From assembly GCF_002614725.1 (NCBI RefSeq), contig NZ_MRZN01000003.1:62001-126000 (forward strand): a DNA stretch of 64,000 bases, read 5' to 3'. A model generated the notes under the pieces. The model was not told the origin of the DNA. It made no database searches and saw only the letters and a list, made by a program, of their open reading frames with translations. A program made the position numbers and the translations under genes. Of the stretch, positions 57,358 to 64,000 are shown one piece after another. This DNA is from Staphylococcus edaphicus. Lineage in GTDB: Bacteria > Bacillota > Bacilli > Staphylococcales > Staphylococcaceae. The stretch's first letter is position 1. The number at the start of each line of letters is the position of its first letter.

Positions 57358-58862
57358 TATTTATCCCCCTTTATTAAATGAGGATTCACCATTTTTTCAT
57401 ATAATCCGTCATCCATATTTAAATGTGTCGCATTATCTGTCACTTTAAATAGTAATGGCGCGGCTAATCCCATTGCGAGTATTGTAGCAACCAAGATACC
57501 TATTAAACCTTTACGATATGTAGGTATCTTTTTAAATTCAATGACTTCCCCCTTGGTTTCATTACCAAGATACATAACAAAGAAGATTCTAAACAAACTA
57601 AACATCGCAATTAAACTCGTTATAATCAGTAATGCTAATCCAATGTAGTTTCCATTTTCAATAGCGCCTTTAAAAATAAATAATTTACCTGGAAAGCCAC
57701 TAAATGGTGGAACGCCACCTATTGCTAAAATCATTACTACAAATGCCACACCAAAAAACGGTTCCTGTTTGGCTAGACCAAATAAATTTTTATATTGTCT
57801 AATTCCTGTAATGTATACTAGGCTTCCAATAATAAAGAAAAGTAAGGTTTTCACTATAATGTCATTAGCTAAATAAAAAATTGCGCCATTTACTCCAGCA
57901 ATCGTGTTGGTACCTAACCCTAGAATAATGAAACCAATCGATAATATAACTTGATAGGCTGCAATTTTTTTAATGTCTTTATACGCAAGTACACCAAATG
58001 CGCCAATTAGCATCGTAATACAAGATAAAAATACTAATAGCGGATGTGTTACTCCACTATGTCCATCGAAGATCAATGTGAAGAAACGAATCAGTGCATA
58101 AGCGCCAACTTTAGTCATTAAAGCCGCAAACAACGCCGCTAATTCAGTATTCAATACTGCATACGCCTTTGGTAACCACATAAATAGTACTAATGCCGCT
58201 TTGGCACTAAATGCAATCAAGAAGACCAACGATACAATCACTATTGCACGCTTATCGTCCATTTCATTTAATCTTTGTGCAACAAGCGCATAGTTCAACG
58301 TACCTGTTAGTTTGTAAAGCAACCCAACACCTAATAAAAGTAACCATGAACCGATGATATTCAATACAACGTAAATAATGGCAGCACGCAATTGCTCCAC
58401 CGATTGTCCTAATGTAACAAGTACGAATGATGCAAGTAGCATCACTTCGAACATGACGTAAATATTGAACAAATCTGCCGTTAAGAATGAGCCGATGACG
58501 CCAACAGTTAAGAATAAGATAAAGCTTGGTAGATAATAACGAATGGCACGTTTTTCAGTTCTACCAAAGCCATAGGCCATAATCAATGTGACGACAAAAC
58601 TTGATGTTGTAACCAATAAGAGGCTTAATGAATCTCCAACGAATTGGATGCCAAATGGCGCTTTCCAACCACCAAAATCTAAAGTAATTGGCTTGTTATA
58701 CATTACATATATGAGCAAAAGTAATGAAACAACCGTAGTGACAGCCATAGTACCGATAGAAAAAATTCTAGATAATCTACTATATGTACGTATAAACACG
58801 AGGCCTAAAGCACATACAGCTGGAAGAAGTAATGGCAAGATTAATAAATTACTCATTAGCAT
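57357..58862 (-). CDS. mnhD2: MnhD2, Mrp antiporter subunit D
   Basis: A 501-residue, 14-segment subunit homologous to complex I NuoL/M/N. It has the conserved [16 protein letters not shown] (Glu in the proton path) and [39 protein letters not shown]. The start MLMSNLL was chosen nine bases after AGAGGTG; four earlier in-frame codons contain the site. It overlaps the end of mnhC2. Confidence 0.93.
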   Translation of the reverse strand: MLMSNLLILPLLLPAVCALGLVFIRTYSRLSRIFSIGTMAVTTVVSLLLLIYVMYNKPITLDFGGWKAPFGIQFVGDSLSLLLVTTSSFVVTLIMAYGFGRTEKRAIRYYLPSFILFLTVGVIGSFLTADLFNIYVMFEVMLLASFVLVTLGQSVEQLRAAIIYVVLNIIGSWLLLLGVGLLYKLTGTLNYALVAQRLNEMDDKRAIVIVSLVFLIAFSAKAALVLFMWLPKAYAVLNTELAALFAALMTKVGAYALIRFFTLIFDGHSGVTHPLLVFLSCITMLIGAFGVLAYKDIKKIAAYQVILSIGFIILGLGTNTIAGVNGAIFYLANDIIVKTLLFFIIGSLVYITGIRQYKNLFGLAKQEPFFGVAFVVMILAIGGVPPFSGFPGKLFIFKGAIENGNYIGLALLIITSLIAMFSLFRIFFVMYLGNETKGEVIEFKKIPTYRKGLIGILVATILAMGLAAPLLFKVTDNATHLNMDDGLYEKMVNPHLIKGDK

Positions 58863-59199
58863 CGTCGTCATCACCTCTCAATACATCAATTTCGTCTTCT
58901 TTAGTAACACGATAAGTTCTATAAACTAATACAAGAAGGAAAGCTGTCATTGCAAAACCAATCACAATTGCCGTTAATACAATAGCTTGTAATAATGGAT
59001 CAACAAAGTTCTGACTGCCTTCACCAATTAAAGCTTCAACTTTATTTTCACTATAATTACCCATGCTCATGATAATTAAATTGCCTGCATGTGTGTAAAT
59101 CGAAATACCTATAACAATACGTATTAAATTGACTGATAATATCATATACGTTCCTATAAATATTAAAAAGCCAATTACCATTAATAGAATCAGATTCAT
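58849..59199 (-). CDS. mnhC2: MnhC2, Mrp antiporter subunit C
   Basis: A 116-residue NuoK-like subunit with three membrane segments, including [21 protein letters not shown] and [21 protein letters not shown]. The acidic C-terminus is RGDDDDANE. Start overlaps the mnhB2 stop by four bases. Confidence 0.93.
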   Translation of the reverse strand: MNLILLMVIGFLIFIGTYMILSVNLIRIVIGISIYTHAGNLIIMSMGNYSENKVEALIGEGSQNFVDPLLQAIVLTAIVIGFAMTAFLLVLVYRTYRVTKEDEIDVLRGDDDDANE

Positions 59200-59621
59200 G
59201 ATCGACCACCACTGATGGATAACATGACTGTAACAACAACACCGACGACGGCTAATACGATACCTGCTTCGAACACAGTAATTGTTGTTAAGTGAACTTC
59301 ACCTAATAACGGTAACTGTACATAAGCATCTGTCTGGTAAAGGAACGGTTTACCAAAAAACATAGGTACAACAGCGGTTACAAACGATAATAACGAACCG
59401 CAAATCATTAAAATTCTAAAATCAAGAGGTAATGCTACTAACACTTGTTTAACGTCGAAGGCCAAGAACATTAATAAAAATGCAGAACTAAATACGAGAC
59501 CGCCAATAAATCCGCCACCTGGATTATTATGTCCTGCTAAAAACAGGTAAAATCCAAATGTTAATAAGATAAAAACGACAATCTTCGTTACCGTCTTTAA
59601 TACGACATCATTCTCTTTCAT
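59196..59621 (-). CDS. mnhB2: MnhB2, Mrp antiporter subunit B
   Basis: A 141-residue subunit with four membrane segments and the signature [27 protein letters not shown] site. Its start lies inside the last codons of mnhA2 (14-base overlap). Confidence 0.93.
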   Translation of the reverse strand: MKENDVVLKTVTKIVVFILLTFGFYLFLAGHNNPGGGFIGGLVFSSAFLLMFLAFDVKQVLVALPLDFRILMICGSLLSFVTAVVPMFFGKPFLYQTDAYVQLPLLGEVHLTTITVFEAGIVLAVVGVVVTVMLSISGGRS

Positions 59622-62004
59622 CTTGACCCCTCCGTTCTTTAAAGTTAAGTAATGTATAAATACCTAATCCAGCAATAATAAGTACCATACCCTCAAATAA
59701 TGTATCTATGGCACGAAAATCACCGAGTATAGCATTTACAATATTTTTACCACCTGTTAATTCATATGCATCATGATAAAATGTGGAGATTGTAGGCATT
59801 GCATCGCTTTGTTGTGCAATAAATACCAGTGTGACAACTATGATTGCCATGAGCAGTGAAACAACAATCTTCACAGCCTCACGTTTTTTATGAACCTTTG
59901 CACGCGGTACGTTTGGTAGTCTAGAGAAACTAACAATAAATAGTATTGTTGTGATTGTTTCTACAACTAATTGCGTTAGGGCTAAGTCTGGTGCTTTCAT
60001 TAAAATAAAGAATATCGTTACACAATAACCTATAATCCCATTAAGAATAACCATCGTTAAACGCTGACGAATAAAAGTTAATGCAATACCAAGTACAAAT
60101 ACAACAATCAAAGTGATAACCTCTATAGGCCCGAAATCACTTACATGAATTTGATGCACTTCTGGAAAACCAGCCTGAATAATACCATAGATAACAACCA
60201 TGCTAAAAATGAGTAACGTGATTGTAATATAATGATTCAAACGGTTATTCATTAATGAACGAATACCATATCCAGAATAATGTTCAAACTGTTTATATGA
60301 ACCTAAATATAAATCTGTAATAGATTTAATTTTCACCAAATTGGCATACTTTTTCCAATTCAGTTTGAGCGCCATGATAAATCCAACAATCATGACGATT
60401 AAACTTAATATTAAAGGTAAGTTAAACCCATGCCATTGTGATATATGCGGGGCAACTTGATCTACTTTTTCTCCAATTGTGATACTTCGTAATGCCGGTA
60501 AAATAATATGATGCCCAAATACATTTGGTATAAAGAAAATAACCGGTAACAAAATCATCATAATTGCAGAAGGTAGCGTGAATAAAAATGGTTCGTGTGG
60601 CGATTGTTTTGGTAAGTCAGCTTGTTTAAAATCACCCCAAAAAACTTCTTTAATCATATATACACCATAAACCAATGTAAATATACTAGCGATAACACCA
60701 ATAGCTGTAATGATAACTGTCAGTGTTAGGTTAAATTGAGGCAGCTCAACTGCACTCACTAATCCATCAAAGAACATTTCTTTACTTAAAAATCCATTTA
60801 AAAATGGGATACCTGCCATAGATAAAGCTGAAAGTAACATAACCACATGTGTGATGGGAAATACTTTTCTTAAACCAGCTAAACGACGAATATCTCTTGT
60901 ACCTGTTTCATGGTCTATAATACCTACACCCATAAATAAGGCACCTTTGTATAACGCGTGATTCATCAGATGAAATAAGGCTGCAAATAAAATCATACCG
61001 TAAATTTTTGATAATTCACCGGTTGGATGTTGTGCAAAACCACCACCAAGTCCTACCATAGCGACAATCATACCTAATTGACTAATGGTTGAATATGCTA
61101 AGATGGCTTTCATATCAAACTGTCTTGTAGCATTGATTGCGCCAAAAATCATTGTAATTAAACCTACAAATGTAACACTATAAATGTAAAAATCACTTAA
61201 CCCCAATACAGGTGTAAATCTAAATAGTAAAAATATACCAGCCTTCACCATGGTAGCCGAATGGAGATACGCACTAACGGGCGTGGGCGCTGCCATTGCC
61301 TTAGGCAACCAAATATGGAAAGGAAATTGTGCTGATTTAGTAAATGCACCAAGTAGTAACATAATGATAATTGGAATAAACAAGTGACTTTGTGCTATTT
61401 TATCGCTCTGTTCGATAATAGAAGTAATTGAATTGGTACCAGTCACACTGTAAATCATGATGAAACCTGTCAATAATGCAAGGCCACCAAATACTGTAAT
61501 CATAAACGACTGAATTGCTCCAAACTGACTGTCACCTTTACTGTACCAATAAACTATGAGTAAGAAAGAGGAAATACTTGTTAATTCCCAGAACACATAC
61601 ATTAAAATCGTATTGTTAGCTGTAACAACACCTAACATACTAAACATAAATAATATTAAATAAACATAAAAACGTGGTAAATTATCATGTTCTTTAGATA
61701 AGTACTGTGTTGCATAATAGACAACTGCTAATCCAATTAGTGAGATTAATAAACTGAAGAATAAACTTAAACCATCCAGTCTAAAATCTATATTTATGTC
61801 AAATAATGTAAGCCAAGGTATTTTAACTGACTCAAAGTGTCCTTGTATCACACGTGGTATTTGCCACAAAAAATATATTGAGGCGATAATTGGTGCTATA
61901 AGTGCGAGTTGTCCAGCATATTTCTGTAGTTTTTTATTTGTTAAAGTCAATAATTGAAGTACCATTATTAACATTAAAGTGCCTAGTAGATAGACTAAAC
62001 TCAT
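59608..62004 (-). CDS. mnhA2: MnhA2, Mrp antiporter subunit A
   Basis: A 798-residue subunit with about 20 membrane segments, NuoL-like with a C-terminal NuoJ-like extension. Key motifs are [47 protein letters not shown] and [17 protein letters not shown]. Mnh2 of S. aureus moves Na+ and K+ against protons and matters at alkaline pH and in infection. The second of two adjacent ATGs was chosen for spacing to GGGGGG. The recombinase-like gene ends 22 bases upstream, so they may share a transcript. Confidence 0.94.
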   Translation of the reverse strand: MSLVYLLGTLMLIMVLQLLTLTNKKLQKYAGQLALIAPIIASIYFLWQIPRVIQGHFESVKIPWLTLFDINIDFRLDGLSLFFSLLISLIGLAVVYYATQYLSKEHDNLPRFYVYLILFMFSMLGVVTANNTILMYVFWELTSISSFLLIVYWYSKGDSQFGAIQSFMITVFGGLALLTGFIMIYSVTGTNSITSIIEQSDKIAQSHLFIPIIIMLLLGAFTKSAQFPFHIWLPKAMAAPTPVSAYLHSATMVKAGIFLLFRFTPVLGLSDFYIYSVTFVGLITMIFGAINATRQFDMKAILAYSTISQLGMIVAMVGLGGGFAQHPTGELSKIYGMILFAALFHLMNHALYKGALFMGVGIIDHETGTRDIRRLAGLRKVFPITHVVMLLSALSMAGIPFLNGFLSKEMFFDGLVSAVELPQFNLTLTVIITAIGVIASIFTLVYGVYMIKEVFWGDFKQADLPKQSPHEPFLFTLPSAIMMILLPVIFFIPNVFGHHIILPALRSITIGEKVDQVAPHISQWHGFNLPLILSLIVMIVGFIMALKLNWKKYANLVKIKSITDLYLGSYKQFEHYSGYGIRSLMNNRLNHYITITLLIFSMVVIYGIIQAGFPEVHQIHVSDFGPIEVITLIVVFVLGIALTFIRQRLTMVILNGIIGYCVTIFFILMKAPDLALTQLVVETITTILFIVSFSRLPNVPRAKVHKKREAVKIVVSLLMAIIVVTLVFIAQQSDAMPTISTFYHDAYELTGGKNIVNAILGDFRAIDTLFEGMVLIIAGLGIYTLLNFKERRGQDERE

Positions 62005-62028
62005 CATATCCCCCCTTTAATTATTTTT

Positions 62029-62580
62029 TTATAAATTTAACGCTATGGTAGTTTTGCTAGCTTTGGTTGAAATGCCTATAAATTTCATTGTTTCATAAGT
62101 TGTTTGATGCCCTAGATACTTTTGAATAATTGATATTGATATGCCTGATTGATATGCGTGATACGCAAAAGTTTTTCTAAGCGTAGTCAAACCTATATGT
62201 AACATACCTAGTTCTACTGCAGCAGCATGTATGATGCGATATGCCTGTTGCCGAGATAAACCTCGTAGTGTTCTATTGGATTGAAATAGTAGTTGCTCAT
62301 CATCTAAACGTTCTTCTTCTATATATTGTGCTAATTCATTTCTTAACGTTTCAGGTAATCTGATATGAATCATCGATGCATGTGCTTCAAACCAGTAAAC
62401 TTTAATTTCATTTTCATTCTCTTTTACATCACTCACACAAAGGTTTAATAATTCAGAAAGTTTCACACCTGTATGTATTGCAAATTTAAACAATAAATAA
62501 TCACGCTTTGATTTACAACTGAGCACTCTATACATTGCTTTTATCTCATTAATATCCCTAATTGGATCAACTTGGTTCAT
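62029..62580 (-). CDS. Degenerate tyrosine-recombinase family protein
   Basis: A 183-residue protein with the catalytic-domain fold of phage integrase/XerC recombinases (also called FimE-like in S. aureus) but no N-terminal core-binding domain. The usual box I Arg is Lys40 (HTGVKLSELL); the first His of HxLR is Thr132 (TTLR, Arg135 kept); LGH keeps His158; the nucleophilic Tyr position nine residues on is Phe167. Recombination activity is therefore doubtful and a DNA-binding role is more likely. AGAGGTGA site. It stands 22 bases upstream of mnhA2. Confidence 0.8.
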   Translation of the reverse strand: MNQVDPIRDINEIKAMYRVLSCKSKRDYLLFKFAIHTGVKLSELLNLCVSDVKENENEIKVYWFEAHASMIHIRLPETLRNELAQYIEEERLDDEQLLFQSNRTLRGLSRQQAYRIIHAAAVELGMLHIGLTTLRKTFAYHAYQSGISISIIQKYLGHQTTYETMKFIGISTKASKTTIALNL

Positions 62581-62727
62581 ATATTCACCTCTTACCTTTT
62601 AAATGTTTCATATTTAATGATATATGATATTTATGTCACATGAAAGGGGTTAGCTTAAATTTCTCAAATTATTTTTGGCCAATTCACTATGTAATTTCGA
62701 TATATATAGTGAAAGGAGGTTTAAACG

Positions 62728-62934
62728 ATGAATACAATTAATCAATTAGCAGTCACATTATCGCGCACATTGTACGATAAAGATGGAAAAGCCAGTCAAT
62801 TCAAACGCCACTTTACAAGTTTAAATACTGACGCTACACCAGAGCAACTAAAAAGCTTCAAATCGGTTATTGAACAAATTACTGGAGAACACTTTGAAAA
62901 GTTAGAAGTCATTAAGACAGAAACAATTAATTAA
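62728..62934 (+). CDS. Small DUF1659-like protein
   Basis: A 68-residue protein with LSRTLYDKDGKAS...SLNTDATPEQLKSFKSVIEQITG, which resembles the DUF1659 family found beside DUF2922 genes in Bacillaceae. Function unknown. Very strong AAAGGAGG site. It is the first of a two-gene unit with the DUF2922-like gene 18 bases downstream, and divergent from the recombinase-like gene. Confidence 0.7.
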   Translation: MNTINQLAVTLSRTLYDKDGKASQFKRHFTSLNTDATPEQLKSFKSVIEQITGEHFEKLEVIKTETIN

Positions 62935-62952
62935 TTCAGGAGGAACTAAACA

Positions 62953-63171
62953 ATGTCACAAACACTCGAACTTATTTTCAATGATGCAGTTAATAAAGCA
63001 ATCAAATTACAAATACCCAAAATTGAACACTTGGTAAACGACACAGCAATTAAAGAAGGCATGTCTAAAATTATTGACTTAGATATATTAAGACCTAAGT
63101 CAGGCATTCCAACATCCATTCATTCAGCTCAAATTATAGATAAATCTACTAAATTGATCTTTGAAAATTAA
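62953..63171 (+). CDS. Small DUF2922-like protein
   Basis: A 72-residue protein starting MSQTLELIFNDAVNKAI, with IPKIEHLVNDTAIKEGM and a C-terminal SAQIIDKSTKLIF segment, the DUF2922 pattern. Such pairs with DUF1659 are conserved but unstudied. CAGGAGGA site. It ends 35 bases before the strong terminator that opens the tandem array. Confidence 0.7.
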   Translation: MSQTLELIFNDAVNKAIKLQIPKIEHLVNDTAIKEGMSKIIDLDILRPKSGIPTSIHSAQIIDKSTKLIFEN

Positions 63172-63205
63172 TCAACTTGACTTAATGCAAGCAAATTGAA
63201 AATTT

Positions 63206-63244
63206 AGCCCCACTTCTCAATTTATTGAGTTAGTGGGGCTTTTG
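63206..63244 (+). terminator. Intrinsic terminator of the DUF1659-DUF2922 unit
   Basis: AGCCCCACT + CTCAAT pairs with ATTGAG + AGTGGGGCT (15 bp with T bulges), followed by TTTT. It is the first unit of the tandem array, and the only one whose left arm has the full AGCCCCACT. Confidence 0.85.
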
Positions 63245-63720
63245 CATGAGCTTTAGCTCAGGTATTCCTCTAAAACCACTTCTCAATTTATTGAGTTAGT
63301 GGGGCTTATGCATGAGCTTTAGCTCAGGTATTCCTCTAAAACCACTTCTCAATTTATTGAGTTAGTGGGGCTTTTGCATGAGCTTTAGCTCAGGTATTCC
63401 TTTAAAACCACTTCTCAATTTATTGAGTTAGTGGGCCTATGCATGAGCTTTAGCTCAGGTATTCCTTTAAAACCACTTCTCAATTCATTGAGTTAGTGGG
63501 GCTTATGCATGAGCTTTAGCTCAGGTATTCCTCTAAACCACTTCTCAATTCATTGAGTTAGTGGGGCTTATGCATGAGCTTTAGCTCAGGTATTCCTCTA
63601 AACCACTTCTCAATTTATTGAGTTAGTGGGCTTATCCATGAGCCATAGCTCAGGTATTCCTCTAAACCACTTCTCAATTTATTGAGTTAGTGGGGCTTTT
63701 GCGTGAGCCTTAGCTCAGCC
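63210..63720. repeat. Eight-copy tandem array of 64-66 bp terminator-like units
   Basis: Units start at 63210, 63276, 63342, 63408, 63473, 63538, 63603 and 63667 (last one partial at its end). Each has hairpin A (CCACT-CTCAAT / ATTGAG-AGTGG), then a short hairpin B (TGAGC-loop-GCTCA), then GGTATTCC and an A-rich spacer. Differences between units fall mainly in loops and spacers (for example TTT to TTC in loop A, TTTA to CATA or CTTA in loop B), while the stems stay paired. No reading frame passes through the array. Confidence 0.95.
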
Positions 63721-63758
63721 GATCCATTTATACATTTTCAATTCTTGTTACCTTTGCC

Positions 63759-63809
63759 GGAGTGAGACAACAAAATCTATTTAGTAAATTAAGATTTATA
63801 TCCCACTCC
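63759..63809. repeat. Intergenic inverted repeat element
   Basis: GGAGTG...CACTCC outer arms and AAATCT/AGATTT inner arms enclose a roughly 50-base element. Similar GGAGTGGGACA-type hairpins are scattered between staphylococcal genes. A 12-base direct repeat GTTACCTTTGCC occurs beside it (63747-63758) and again at 63928-63939. Confidence 0.55.
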
Positions 63810-63850
63810 CCTGTCTGTTATATAGGAAATAAATGACTGGATAATAAATT

Positions 63851-63890
63851 AAATACGCCTCATTGTCATTCCTGAAAATGAGGCGTATTT
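63851..63890. terminator. Terminator-like perfect hairpin
   Basis: AAATACGCCTCATT (63851-63864) and AATGAGGCGTATTT (63877-63890) form a perfect 14-bp stem. It probably serves a gene beyond the right edge. From here to 64000 no gene is visible. Confidence 0.7.
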
Positions 63891-64000
63891 GTTACATGCA
63901 CCTAAGCACTTATGTTTCTTTTATTCAGTTACCTTTGCCTGAAGCTACGAAATATTTTTAACAAATATGTTCTAAGCCTCAAGCTGTTTGATTTATATAT

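Noticed and set aside
62029..62580. Prophage or integrative element marker
   Set aside because: No phage genes or attachment-site duplications flank it; the gene sits at the same place before mnhA2 in S. aureus and has lost catalytic residues.
63210..63720. CRISPR array
   Set aside because: The repeated units are contiguous and internally palindromic, spacers are the same in every unit, and no cas genes are near.

Overview
The window is a piece of chromosome from a Staphylococcus species. Gene content and order match the stretch of the S. aureus chromosome that runs from the mnh2 (mrp) antiporter operon through mntABC, the tag teichoic-acid genes, pbp4/abcA, fhuCBG, dhaKLM, graXRS, pit, rbf and sarX to uppP. 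The DNA is AT-rich and the genes carry strong AGGAGG-type ribosome binding sites. Several proteins that I can compare from memory (GraR, GraS, PBP4, TagA, MnhD2) differ clearly from the S. aureus versions. I therefore think it is a non-aureus staphylococcus, but I cannot name the species from sequence alone.

Layout: 1-2022 holds a CydCD-like ABC exporter pair. 2302-5137 holds uppP, a predicted SigmaB-controlled LEA-like protein, a DUF188 protein and a LOG-family hydrolase. 5247-15225 is a run of small housekeeping and accessory genes (LysE exporter, acetyltransferases, MFS transporters, LysR regulator, DUF402 protein, CodY-box MetE-like gene). 15466-21818 holds a cupin gene, yebC, sarX, rbf, a BI-1 protein and a LysM-CHAP wall hydrolase with a WalR-type box. 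22318-27148 holds phosphate transport (pit plus DUF47) and graX-graR-graS, but no vraFG. 27270-33394 holds an acetyltransferase, an esterase, a YkvI-like transporter, a helical protein and dhaKLM with a cre site. 33563-41508 holds fhuCBG with a Fur box, a YitT protein, an RsaD-like sRNA locus, nupC and abcA. 41739-48906 holds pbp4 and the tag genes. 49209-53372 holds an M50-like protein, mntR and mntABC followed by an RsaC-like structured 3' region. 53685-62580 holds an NhaP antiporter, mnhA2-G2 and a degenerate tyrosine recombinase. 62728-63171 holds two tiny DUF1659/DUF2922-like genes. The right end is an eight-copy tandem array that looks like an amplified transcription terminator.

Common themes are the cell envelope (uppP, tag genes, pbp4, LysM-CHAP, graXRS), metal and ion homeostasis (fhu, mnt, pit, Mnh2, NhaP) and global regulators (SarX, Rbf, GraRS, MntR). 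Most genes are bounded by clear bidirectional intrinsic terminators. The most unusual features are the terminator-derived array, the missing vraFG, the recombinase lacking its catalytic residues upstream of mnh2, and a SigmaB promoter in front of a protein with 11-residue LEA-type repeats.
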